Shown here piece by piece: positions 1 to 6,443 of a DNA stretch of 9,894 nt. Source of the stretch: DATDRM01 sp035291705 (lineage in GTDB: Bacteria; Chloroflexota; Anaerolineae; Anaerolineales; UBA4823); contig DATDRM010000337.1 in assembly GCA_035291705.1 (NCBI GenBank), positions 1 to 9,894 of the forward strand, in the 5' to 3' direction. The position numbers were made by a program, and so were the translations under genes. Numbering within the stretch: the stretch's first letter is position 1; every line of letters begins with the position of its first letter. The notes beneath the pieces were generated by a model. It was not told where the DNA came from and ran no database searches. It saw only the letters and a list, made by a program, of their open reading frames with translations.

Positions 1-450
1 GAAATAAGCAATATCCAGAATAGAACCCTGGCGCTCAGCAGTTGGCCTGAAGACTGCCTCAACCTGCATCCCAATGAAAACCTGCTCCGAATTAACCTCT
101 TTGATCCGATGGATCAACCCACCATCGCCCAGCCGGATGAAGGCCACCAACTCGGGCGATGTCCGGGGAGAACCGTCATAGTTCACGGATAAAAGTGTAT
201 AGGTGACGATCTCGCCCACTGTGCCAACATCGATCCAATCATCTAGCTCGTTAAGGCAGCGTTCACAGAAGGTTGCCGCTGGCACATAAATATGCATGCA
301 ATTGGTGCAATGGGTGCCTAGAATGCGCCCCTGCTCCTTGATCGCCCGGAAGAAGCGATCCCCGGCAAGACCGAATGTGTAGCGGTTGGTGACTGGGACC
401 GAACCTTTCCAGGTGGGCGGTGCGTGCGGATCTCGTTCAAGAAGAGTCAT
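1..450 (-). CDS. DUF35 zinc-ribbon/OB-fold protein B (partial at 3' end)
   Basis: This is a DUF35-type acyl-CoA-associated protein, a zinc ribbon followed by an OB-fold. Such proteins partner thiolase-fold enzymes, scaffolding them and helping to bind the CoA ester. My translation gives 150 residues before the window edge. A zinc ribbon is visible as Cys48-X2-Cys51 and Cys62-X2-Cys65, and an OB-fold follows at about residues 75-135. The last residues (LDIAYF) resemble the usual C-terminal strand, so only a few residues should be missing. The ATG at 450 overlaps the upstream stop as ATGA. Its SD, GGAGGAG, lies 5 bases before the ATG inside the last codons of the upstream gene, which indicates translational coupling. 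It is a paralogue of its neighbour, with identical cysteine spacing. The family call is firm; the substrate is unknown. Confidence 0.88.
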   Translation of the reverse strand, partial: MTLLERDPHAPPTWKGSVPVTNRYTFGLAGDRFFRAIKEQGRILGTHCTNCMHIYVPAATFCERCLNELDDWIDVGTVGEIVTYTLLSVNYDGSPRTSPELVAFIRLGDGGLIHRIKEVNSEQVFIGMQVEAVFRPTAERQGSILDIAYF

Positions 451-968
451 GGATGCTCCTCCAGGATAGGGCTAAAATAGAGGATATCCGTGATAGCTCC
501 CAGGCGTTCTGCGATGGGTTTCCAGACGGCTTTAACGCGCATCCCAATCCGTACCTCTTGGGGATCGATCTCACCCAACTTGTGGAGGATACCGTTCAGG
601 GGAGAGGCGCCATCGATTTCGATGACGGCTGGGATTTCGGGCTTCGTGATGCGTTGCACATCCCAGGTCACATAGCATAAAGAGAAGGTGTTCACTATGC
701 CTGTATCCTGGAGAGGAACGTAATCGCTCATTGGGCGATAGCACCATTCGCAGACCTGGCGGGGTGGGACGACTGTTTTCCGACAGTGGCGGCAGTGCGC
801 TCCGAGGATCACGCCCTCCTTTAGGGCAGCTAGATAGCGACCGATTGCGACGCCAGTATCCCAACCGAAGTCAGCATGCATACTATCATGCAGGGAAAGG
901 ACCTTCCCATCGGCAATATCCTGCTCACTTAAAGATGTGCCGGGAAAGTTCTTGATCTTTACAGTCAT
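447..968 (-). CDS. DUF35 zinc-ribbon/OB-fold protein A
   Basis: This 173-residue protein has the DUF35 architecture: an N-terminal helical part (about 1-50), a rubredoxin-like zinc ribbon with Cys59-X2-Cys62 and Cys73-X2-Cys76, and an OB-fold (about 85-155) ending in the typical ILYF strand. Known relatives are small subunits of thiolase-fold complexes, such as BbsA of benzoylsuccinyl-CoA thiolase, the DUF35 domain of ChsH2, and the linker protein of archaeal thiolase/HMG-CoA synthase. The role inferred here is the partner subunit of one or both upstream thiolase-fold proteins. The start at 968 is supported by a strong SD (GAGGAGG) that overlaps the TGA stop of the thiolase-fold gene. Its own stop overlaps the start of the second DUF35 gene. 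It has no signal peptide or membrane segment, so it is probably cytoplasmic. Confidence 0.9.
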   Translation of the reverse strand: MTVKIKNFPGTSLSEQDIADGKVLSLHDSMHADFGWDTGVAIGRYLAALKEGVILGAHCRHCRKTVVPPRQVCEWCYRPMSDYVPLQDTGIVNTFSLCYVTWDVQRITKPEIPAVIEIDGASPLNGILHKLGEIDPQEVRIGMRVKAVWKPIAERLGAITDILYFSPILEEHP

Positions 969-979
969 TATTAACCTCC

Positions 980-2146
980 TCAGCGACCCATGATCACAAC
1001 AGTACCGACCTGCATTAAATCACCCCAGGCCTGGGCTAGACCGCGCTTGGGGTGGCCTGGGACCTGGCGGGCGCCAGCTTCGCCGCGTAATTGCCAGAAG
1101 AGCTCGGCAATTTTCATTAAACCAGCCGCCGCGATTGGATTGCCGACTCCCAACAGGCCGCCCGAGGGACACACCGGCATATTCCCATTCCGTAATGTAA
1201 CCCCATCGGCGACCAGCTGAGGAGCCTGGCCGCGGTCGGCCAGCAGCAATCCTTCAAGGTGGTGAAGCTCTTTGTAGTCGAAGGGATCGTATGGTTCGAC
1301 GATGTGAATCTCTTTGCGGGGTTCTTTGATACCGGCCATCTCGTATGCCATACGGGCAGCGTACTCCACGTAGCGCGGATAAGCCAGATCGCGGTTCGTC
1401 CAATGGGCAGTGTCAAGGCTCCAGCCGACGCCTTCGATCCAGACGGGTTTGTCTGTGATGCGCTTAGCAACGTGTTCCGCAGCCAGGACCAGGGCGACGG
1501 CCCCATCAGTGACTGGGCTGACATCCAGCCGGTTGACCGGCCAGGCGAGCACTTCGGAATTGAGCACGTCTTCGACAGTGATGTTTTTATCGCCGAGAAG
1601 AGCGCATGGATGGTCAGCGGCATTGCGCTTATTTTTTACAGCTACTCGGGCGATGTCGGCTTTAGAAATGCCGTAGGTTTGCATATAACGATTCATCTCC
1701 AGGGCGAAGATCCACAACAGGTTGGGCTTAAGCGGTCGTTCGGTGGTATGGTCGAAGATCGTCAGGAAGGCAGCCTGAGCATGGGGATAATAACTCGACA
1801 TTTTCTCTTCAGCGACAACCAGACAGACGTCGAACAGCCCTGAAGCGATATGATACCAGGCTTGGATAGGGACAAAGACGCCGGTACCACCGCCAACATA
1901 CGAGCGCATGTAAGGCTTGCGCCAGGCACCAGCGCCATCACTCAGGTACTCTCCTTTCATGTGAACACCGTCGAAAGCGTCTGGAGCGGTTCCCAAGCAA
2001 ACCGCTTCGATATCATCCATCGTCATTTCGCAGGAATCAAGCGCCATGCGAACCGCCTGCCAGGAGAGCTCTTTTCCGGTTTCCTGGGCACGGCGGACAA
2101 ACCTTGTCATCCCGGCGCCGACAACGGCGACTTTTCGCTTTGACAT
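980..2146 (-). CDS. Thiolase-fold (SCP-2 thiolase-like) protein A, catalytic residues altered
   Basis: This 388-residue protein is full length for the SCP-2-type thiolase group. It opens with the N-terminal strand VAVVGAGMTRF and has the helix-rich middle and C-terminal core of the fold. The three usual catalytic positions are changed. The stretch that normally carries the nucleophilic Cys reads VGGG (84-87). The EVHDxF motif reads EPYDPF (Tyr286 in place of His). The GHP motif reads GNP (Asn336). Loss of Cys and gain of Tyr recalls the Ltp2 retro-aldolase, which works with a DUF35 partner and uses tyrosines, so aldol or retro-aldol chemistry, or a non-catalytic role, is more likely than thiolysis. 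The start is set at 2146, not at an upstream ATG at 2191, because the SD AGGAGAG (2154-2160) sits 7 bases before it and the upstream gene ends at 2163. The closest visible relative is the next gene upstream. Confidence 0.87.
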   Translation of the reverse strand: MSKRKVAVVGAGMTRFVRRAQETGKELSWQAVRMALDSCEMTMDDIEAVCLGTAPDAFDGVHMKGEYLSDGAGAWRKPYMRSYVGGGTGVFVPIQAWYHIASGLFDVCLVVAEEKMSSYYPHAQAAFLTIFDHTTERPLKPNLLWIFALEMNRYMQTYGISKADIARVAVKNKRNAADHPCALLGDKNITVEDVLNSEVLAWPVNRLDVSPVTDGAVALVLAAEHVAKRITDKPVWIEGVGWSLDTAHWTNRDLAYPRYVEYAARMAYEMAGIKEPRKEIHIVEPYDPFDYKELHHLEGLLLADRGQAPQLVADGVTLRNGNMPVCPSGGLLGVGNPIAAAGLMKIAELFWQLRGEAGARQVPGHPKRGLAQAWGDLMQVGTVVIMGR

Positions 2147-2153
2147 AATCACG

Positions 2154-2160
2154 CTCTCCT
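2154..2160 (-). promoter_or_regulatory. Shine-Dalgarno deciding the start of thiolase-fold protein A
   Basis: AGGAGAG lies on the minus strand 7 bases before the ATG at 2146 and just after the TGA of the upstream thiolase-fold gene (2165-2163). An in-frame ATG at 2191 would add 15 residues overlapping the upstream gene. The family-typical N-terminal strand begins right after the 2146 ATG, so 2146 is the better start. Confidence 0.8.
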
Positions 2161-2162
2161 GT

Positions 2163-3314
2163 TCAGTTGCCCAAAATGACAACCGCTCCACTGGCGGTCG
2201 GCACGCCGCGCCAGGATTGGGCTAATCCGATTTGGATGTCTTTCAACTGGCGAGGCCCGGCTTCCCCGCGCAATTGCACTACCACTTCCAGAGCACGCGC
2301 CAGACCGGTAGCATCCAATAAGTTCCCCATGCCCTGGCTGCCACCGGAGACGTTAACAGGCAGTTCACCATCTGGCTGCGTGGCGCCCTCTTCGGTGAGC
2401 AGGCCAGCCGAGGCAGCAGGAACTAACCTCAAGGCTTCCAGGGATTGCAGCTCTTTATAAGCGTAGGTATCATCTACTTCAGCGAAGTCTATTGCGGCTT
2501 GCGGGCTGCGAATGCCAGCCTGGCGATATGCCATGCCAGCCGCCTGGCGGGCGTACACTGCCTGCCCCCAGTCTCTGTTTTCCAGGGAGGGAGAGTCACT
2601 GCACCAACCGGTCCCAAGGATCCAGACTGGAGAGTCAGTCAACCGGAGGGCGATCTCCTCCGCTGCTAACACTATGACGATAGCTCCGTCAGCGTGTTCA
2701 GAAACCTGATGGCGGCTTAACGGCCAGGCAAGAAACTGGCTGTCCAGGACTTCAGCGAGAGTCAAGTCGGCGCCATAGGCAGCCGAGGGGTTATCCAGGG
2801 CGTTGCGCCGGTTTTTAGCTGTGACCGCGGCGCATTGTTCTTGGGAGGTGCCTGTTTCGTAAAGATAACGGTTCATTTCCAACCCGGCGATGAAATGGGT
2901 GTTCAGGCGGAGCGGGCGGTTGAGCACCGGGTCTTGCGCATAAGCAGTAATTTCAGGTAAAGTCAGGATGTTCGAGGCTTTGCTATGTCCTTCCACGGCG
3001 ACGATCGAAAATTGTCCAGTTCGAACCAACATGTATGCGGCTGCCAGGCCGTGTAGACCGTCGCCGCCGATGGTGTGCATCGGTTTGAGTACCGCGCCGA
3101 GCTGATCGGGAGTGTATTCGTCGAAGATGCTGGTGCCTTCATGGAAATCTTCTGCGACGGTGACAAAGCTGTCAATGTCGCGGAGCGGATCAACGCCAGC
3201 ATCGGCGTAAGCCCGCACAGCCGCGGCGTACATAAGTTCTTTGTAAGAAACCTCTGGGGTGACAGGCCGGAAACCGGCCCATCCTACACCGACGATGGCG
3301 ACGCGTTCACTCAT
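2163..3314 (-). CDS. Thiolase-fold (SCP-2 thiolase-like) protein B, catalytic residues altered
   Basis: This 383-residue protein is a clear paralogue of the following gene. Both share LEMNRY, a KNxRNA-type segment, EVLxSxxLAWP and a C-terminal QLRGEAGxRQ segment. It begins with VAIVGVGWAGF. The canonical thiolase residues are missing here too: the nucleophile loop reads TIGGDG (81-86) with no Cys, the His motif reads EVDDTY (Asp281 in place of His), and GHP reads GNL (Asn331). The replacements differ from those in protein A, so the two may form a heteromer with divided roles. The start at 3314 has an SD (AGGAG) 5 bases upstream. The 116-bp spacer before it suggests that the thiolase/DUF35 block may have its own transcription start. 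It would often be auto-annotated as acetyl-CoA acetyltransferase; I consider that activity doubtful. Confidence 0.86.
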   Translation of the reverse strand: MSERVAIVGVGWAGFRPVTPEVSYKELMYAAAVRAYADAGVDPLRDIDSFVTVAEDFHEGTSIFDEYTPDQLGAVLKPMHTIGGDGLHGLAAAYMLVRTGQFSIVAVEGHSKASNILTLPEITAYAQDPVLNRPLRLNTHFIAGLEMNRYLYETGTSQEQCAAVTAKNRRNALDNPSAAYGADLTLAEVLDSQFLAWPLSRHQVSEHADGAIVIVLAAEEIALRLTDSPVWILGTGWCSDSPSLENRDWGQAVYARQAAGMAYRQAGIRSPQAAIDFAEVDDTYAYKELQSLEALRLVPAASAGLLTEEGATQPDGELPVNVSGGSQGMGNLLDATGLARALEVVVQLRGEAGPRQLKDIQIGLAQSWRGVPTASGAVVILGN

Positions 3315-3340
3315 ATGAACTCCTATTTGAGTGGGACATG

Positions 3341-3367
3341 GATTACGCAGATTTCACTGATTTTTCC
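3341..3367. repeat. Short 9-bp periodic repeat in intergenic spacer
   Basis: Three imperfect 9-mers lie head to tail on the plus strand: GATTACGCA, GATTTCACT and GATTTTTCC. They sit between the CitE-type gene and thiolase-fold protein B. The wording resembles dispersed intergenic repeats I recall from environmental bacterial genomes, but that is memory, not a search. Confidence 0.45.
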
Positions 3368-3379
3368 TTAGACTGTCAT
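3351..3379 (-). promoter_or_regulatory. Weak candidate promoter for the thiolase/DUF35 block
   Basis: On the minus strand ATGACA (3379-3374) is a 5/6 match to a -35 box. It is followed after 17 bases by TGAAAT (3356-3351), a 4/6 match to a -10 box, upstream of the start at 3314. The match is modest, overlaps the repeat region, and could be chance. Confidence 0.25.
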
Positions 3380-3399
3380 TTCGTGTAGCCCACGAAATG
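3377..3399. repeat. Perfect 9-bp inverted repeat with 5-base loop
   Basis: CATTTCGTG (3377-3385) and CACGAAATG (3391-3399) are exact inverted copies around a 5-base loop. No T tract follows on either strand, so it is not a typical intrinsic terminator. It could be an operator, an mRNA-processing hairpin between the lyase and the thiolase genes, or part of a dispersed palindromic repeat. Confidence 0.7.
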
Positions 3400-3430
3400 C
3401 GAACAGATTCGAACTTGTCTTGGTAAATAA

Positions 3431-4321
3431 TTACGGATGACCGTTGCCCTTGATCCTGCCGGCCGCCCGGGCGCGGGCGATGACGCGTTCGGCGGCTTTG
3501 ACGATAGGAGCGTCGATCATCTTTCCATCCAGAGCAAAGGCGCCCAAACCGGCCTCTTGATGACTGGCGTAAGCTTCCAAGATGTGCAACGCTCTGGCGA
3601 TGGATTCGTCATCGGGGGTAAACGCCTGTTGGACTGGCTCTACCTGATTTGGGTGGATGATCTGCTTTCCGGCAAAGCCCATTTGAGCTCCTTGCTGTGC
3701 CTCCCGGCGCAGTCCTTCGAAGTCGTGGAAATCGATAAAAACCATGTCAATGGCTTGCAGGTCGTAGGCCGCGGTGTAGGTAACGACCGCGCTGCGAGCA
3801 TAAAATACCTCCCAACCCTCGCCAGTCCGCAGCGCGCCAATATCGCCTGCCAGATCTTCAGCCCCGAAAATCAAGGCCTTTAACCGGGGAATAGTATGGG
3901 CAATGTGCGGCAGATTGATAATGCCGCGCGCCGTCTCGATGATGGCGATCAAGATAATCGATCCTTCTGGCCAACCGTGTTCAATCTCAGTGGTAGCGAT
4001 CTGTTCGTTAGCCCACAAGATTTGATCGGCTGTGTCTACTTTAGGAATGACGATGCCATCCGGTTGGTGCGGTAATACACTGTGTAGATCGTCGCTTTCC
4101 AGTCCTGACCCAATGGCGTTGATGCGGGCTAAGCGCTCTGAGCGGCCGAAATCAAGGGTATGTAGAGCGGAGATGATCGTCTCGCGCGCTATGGCTTTGC
4201 GATTGACTGCAACGCCATCTTCCATATCCATACAGATGCAGTCTACTCCGAGAGTAGTCGCCTTACGAATTTTGTGGAGATCGTCACCGGGCATGTAGAG
4301 TAGGGCGCGGCGGGCACGCAT
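3431..4321 (-). CDS. CitE/HpcH-HpaI family CoA-ester lyase
   Basis: This 296-residue protein belongs to the CitE-like branch of the HpcH/HpaI aldolase superfamily, which makes or breaks C-C bonds in acyl-CoA esters such as malyl-CoA, citramalyl-CoA or citryl thioesters in a Mg-dependent reaction. Visible motifs are LLYMPGDD (7-14), MDMEDGVA (31-38), the substrate-binding Arg67 in RINA, IPKVD (92-96), the metal ligands Glu129 in IETARG and Asp156 in GAEDLAGD, and GFAGKQIIHP (215-224). The C-terminal segment GKMIDAPIV matches the lid that carries a conserved Asp. Length is normal. It starts 7 bases after the tatC stop, and its SD (GAGGT) overlaps that stop, so it may be co-transcribed with the Tat genes. 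Position next to thiolase-fold genes suggests an acyl-CoA pathway. Malyl-, methylmalyl- and citramalyl-CoA cannot be told apart by eye. Confidence 0.88.
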   Translation of the reverse strand: MRARRALLYMPGDDLHKIRKATTLGVDCICMDMEDGVAVNRKAIARETIISALHTLDFGRSERLARINAIGSGLESDDLHSVLPHQPDGIVIPKVDTADQILWANEQIATTEIEHGWPEGSIILIAIIETARGIINLPHIAHTIPRLKALIFGAEDLAGDIGALRTGEGWEVFYARSAVVTYTAAYDLQAIDMVFIDFHDFEGLRREAQQGAQMGFAGKQIIHPNQVEPVQQAFTPDDESIARALHILEAYASHQEAGLGAFALDGKMIDAPIVKAAERVIARARAAGRIKGNGHP

Positions 4322-4327
4322 AGAACC

Positions 4328-5194
4328 TCACGCGGGCTTATTAGCCGTTCTGGTTTCGCGACCACGTTGGGCGAGAAATGCTAAACCGATACTGAGAAAG
4401 TACAAGCAGATCATCGGGCCCATTACCAGAGCCATGTTGACCGGATCTACGGTTGGAGTGATTGCAGCAGACATGACGGCCATCAACACGATTGCCAGCC
4501 GCCATTGACTGGCTAAAATCCGGGCACGGATTAATCCGATGCGGGCTAAGACATAGATCACCAGGGGGAATTGAAAGGCAACGCCGATCCAAAACATGAT
4601 CCCGGTAACGAAGCGAATATATGAGGCGGGGCGAAGCTCGCTGGTCATGCCCATAAAATTTACTAAAAAGGGTATAGCGGTAGGCAGCATGACAAAATAA
4701 GCAAATGCGATACCCCCCAGGAAGAAGACAGTGGCGATGGGGATTGCTGTCAGGCCGAAGATACGCGAGTCGCGCCCCAGACCGGGAGCGGCGAACAACC
4801 ACAATTCGAGGGCAATGTAAGGTAATGCCAGGGCAAAACCCGAAAGGAGGGATACGCGCATAAAAACACCGATCGGCTCGGTGGGATCGATGGCTACCAA
4901 ACCTTTAATCCCGCCGACAGGCTGGGCAAGGATATCGATGATGCGAGAGGCGAAGGCGAAGGATAAGATGGTCGTTATAGCAAGAGCTGCGACAGCCCGC
5001 AGGATGTGCTTGCGTAAGGCGTCGATGTGAATCAGGATGCTCTGGGGATTGTCAACTGCTTTTTGGATCGATTCTGCCAAGGGGGCGTCCTCAGGCTCTT
5101 CGGTGAAGAACTGGCGGAACTCGCGAAAGATTGTCCTCATCCATCGGAATGGGATGGTTATCAAGCGCCAGATGGCGCGCAACAATTTGCGCAT
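4328..5194 (-). CDS. tatC: Sec-independent protein translocase TatC
   Basis: TatC is the membrane receptor for twin-arginine signal peptides of folded exported proteins. The 288-residue protein has a basic amphipathic N-terminal extension of about 50 residues, then the cytoplasmic motif HIDALRKHIL (56-65), six predicted membrane segments, FAAPGL (134-139), and the conserved RIGLI and AAITPTVDP segments (218-222, 243-251). It is longer than the common 240-260 residues because of the extension. The two Glu residues known in E. coli TatC to bind the twin-arginine signal (HLIELR and YKHERR) align here with Ala59 and Ser143, each preceded by an Asp. The start lies 3 bases after the stop of the TatA/B gene, with a GAAGAAGG SD inside that gene's end. 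The family call is firm. Confidence 0.95.
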   Translation of the reverse strand: MRKLLRAIWRLITIPFRWMRTIFREFRQFFTEEPEDAPLAESIQKAVDNPQSILIHIDALRKHILRAVAALAITTILSFAFASRIIDILAQPVGGIKGLVAIDPTEPIGVFMRVSLLSGFALALPYIALELWLFAAPGLGRDSRIFGLTAIPIATVFFLGGIAFAYFVMLPTAIPFLVNFMGMTSELRPASYIRFVTGIMFWIGVAFQFPLVIYVLARIGLIRARILASQWRLAIVLMAVMSAAITPTVDPVNMALVMGPMICLYFLSIGLAFLAQRGRETRTANKPA

Positions 5195-5197
5195 GGA

Positions 5198-5602
5198 TCA
5201 GCCTTCTTCTATAGGTGATTCAGTGGAAGCGTCAGCCGGGTCAGAAGAAGCCGGAGGAGCAGGGGGTGTACCGATCGTCTGGGGTGGCGTGGTCCAGGGT
5301 GAGAGGTCTTTTTGCCATTGATTGATGTCAGATCCCAGATCCGGGGGTGTAGCTTGCTTAACCGCTTGTTTTATGTCCTTGATATCCTCCTCCAATCCAG
5401 CGTCGCGGATCAGTTTATTGGGCAGGTGGCGTAAATCGCTGGAAGCACGAGTGAAAGTCCGCCAGGTGGGAGAGGTGACGAGTTGGCGAAGAAATTTCCC
5501 GATGGTTCGACCAGCCTTGACCATATCGGATGGGCCGAGCACAATCAGGGCAATCAAGAAGATGAAGATTAATTCGAGCGGACCGATGCCGAAAATTTCC
5601 AT
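5198..5602 (-). CDS. tatA/B: Twin-arginine translocase TatA/TatB family subunit
   Basis: This 134-residue protein has the Tat small-subunit layout: a very short N terminus, one membrane helix (about 6-22), the LGP hinge (22-24), an amphipathic helix beginning SDMVKAGRTIGKFLRQL, a charged helical region, and a Pro-rich, acidic, probably disordered tail from about 85. It would assemble with the TatC encoded immediately downstream. The early Glu10, the LGP hinge and the length lean towards TatB, but in organisms with few Tat genes one protein may serve as both TatA and TatB. The start at 5602 is the first ATG after an in-frame stop, which is the nusB TAA 9 bases upstream. No clear SD precedes it (ACACCCAAC), so translation probably depends on coupling to nusB. 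Confidence 0.88.
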   Translation of the reverse strand: MEIFGIGPLELIFIFLIALIVLGPSDMVKAGRTIGKFLRQLVTSPTWRTFTRASSDLRHLPNKLIRDAGLEEDIKDIKQAVKQATPPDLGSDINQWQKDLSPWTTPPQTIGTPPAPPASSDPADASTESPIEEG

Positions 5603-5611
5603 GTTGGGTGT

Positions 5612-6052
5612 TTATGAATTGGAAAGACGTTTAAAAGACTGGCGAATTTCATTTTGGCGGCTAGCCAGGCTACCCAAGACTCCATTTACAAAGCGAGGTG
5701 TACTGTCTGAACCATAAACTTTAGCAAGTTCCACCGCTTCATTGATCGCCACTTTTATCGGAATCTTCTCACTAACTGCGAATTCCCACAAGGCGATGCG
5801 CAGGATATTGCGGTCGATCACAGCCACCTGGTTTAGCGGCCATTCTGGGGCGTGTGCGGCGATAAATTGATCTAATTCAGCGACAATTGGCCAGACGCCA
5901 GTGACGATTTCGCGGGCAAAATCGGCCATCTTTTCATCTAGCGGCTCATCGTCGAACCGATCTTCGATCACCCTGGCTGGGGGATGACCCGTGATATCAA
6001 TTTCGAAAAGTGCTTGCAGGGCAACGCCGCGCGCCCTTGTGCGGGCTTTCAT
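5612..6052 (-). CDS. nusB: Transcription antitermination factor NusB
   Basis: NusB binds boxA RNA with ribosomal protein S10 and supports rRNA antitermination. The 146-residue product starts MKARTRARGVALQALFEID, the usual basic first helix. It contains IDRNILRIALWEF (79-91), the family hallmark, followed by IPIKVAINEAVELAKVYG and FVNGVLGSLA (121-130). An in-frame ATG at 6175 would add 41 residues that lack family character and lie inside the upstream gene, so 6052 is preferred. That ATG overlaps the upstream TGA as ATGA. No strong SD is present, which fits coupling to the Asp23-like gene. The Asp23-NusB pairing is common in Firmicutes and other Gram-positive-like phyla. Confidence 0.94.
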   Translation of the reverse strand: MKARTRARGVALQALFEIDITGHPPARVIEDRFDDEPLDEKMADFAREIVTGVWPIVAELDQFIAAHAPEWPLNQVAVIDRNILRIALWEFAVSEKIPIKVAINEAVELAKVYGSDSTPRFVNGVLGSLASRQNEIRQSFKRLSNS

Positions 6053-6420
6053 ACAGGATCCGGTTCGATCTCCATTGGATAATCGATATCTTCGACGTGG
6101 ATGTTGACGTGACCGACCTGCATACCGATCATATCTGAGATTGCACGGGCAACTCCAATTTGGATATTGCGACAAATATCGCGGATATTAACTTCGTTAT
6201 GTAAGATAATATAGATATCGACGTACACCGAGTCGTCCTTGATATCGATGCTGACGCCATCTTCAATCTGGCGGCGCTTTAGGATGCCTCTGACCCCACT
6301 GGTGGGAATCCGGCTCATCCGGCTAACCCCAGGCACACTGAGGGTTGTCAGCCGAGCGATAGTCAACAAAACATCGATAGCAACGGTAGTTTTTCCAGGT
6401 GTTGCAGGATAATCTGGCAT
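6049..6420 (-). CDS. Asp23/Gls24 family envelope-stress protein (YqhY-like)
   Basis: This 123-residue protein matches the Asp23/Gls24 (DUF322) family. It has an early helix (VAIDVLLTIARLTTLSVPGVSRM), a beta-rich centre (GVSIDIKDDSVYVDIYIIL) and a conserved end with ARAISDMIGMQVGHVNIHVEDI. No catalytic residues are known for this family. In Bacillus the nusB-linked member YqhY affects fatty-acid synthesis control at acetyl-CoA carboxylase, which is notable because fabG lies immediately upstream here. The start at 6420 has a perfect SD (AAAGGAG) 5 bases upstream, and the gap to fabG is 23 bp. The family call is good; its function in this organism is unknown. Confidence 0.9.
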   Translation of the reverse strand: MPDYPATPGKTTVAIDVLLTIARLTTLSVPGVSRMSRIPTSGVRGILKRRQIEDGVSIDIKDDSVYVDIYIILHNEVNIRDICRNIQIGVARAISDMIGMQVGHVNIHVEDIDYPMEIEPDPV

Positions 6421-6443
6421 AATTCTCCTTTGGTGATCGTACT

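Noticed and set aside
1117..1623. A 168-codon minus-strand frame within thiolase-fold protein A
   Set aside because: It is a second frame of the same strand inside a full-length conserved protein and its translation is low-complexity in Ser, Trp and Pro.
1259..1843. A 194-codon open frame on the plus strand opposite thiolase-fold protein A
   Set aside because: It lies wholly antisense to a well-supported gene, has no family character or SD, and is a codon-bias shadow.
3377..3399. Intrinsic terminator at the 9-bp inverted repeat
   Set aside because: No T tract follows the stem on either strand, so it is recorded only as an inverted repeat.
3402..3420. A tRNA T-loop-like string (GTTCGAATC) on the minus strand in the spacer
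   Set aside because: No T stem, anticodon arm or acceptor stem can be formed around it, so it is not a tRNA or a convincing remnant.
4341..4802. A 153-codon minus-strand frame within tatC
   Set aside because: The tatC frame carries all conserved motifs; this is an out-of-frame shadow.
6053..6175. A 41-residue N-terminal extension of NusB
   Set aside because: It lies inside the Asp23-like gene in another frame and lacks NusB character; the ATGA overlap at 6052 is the better start.
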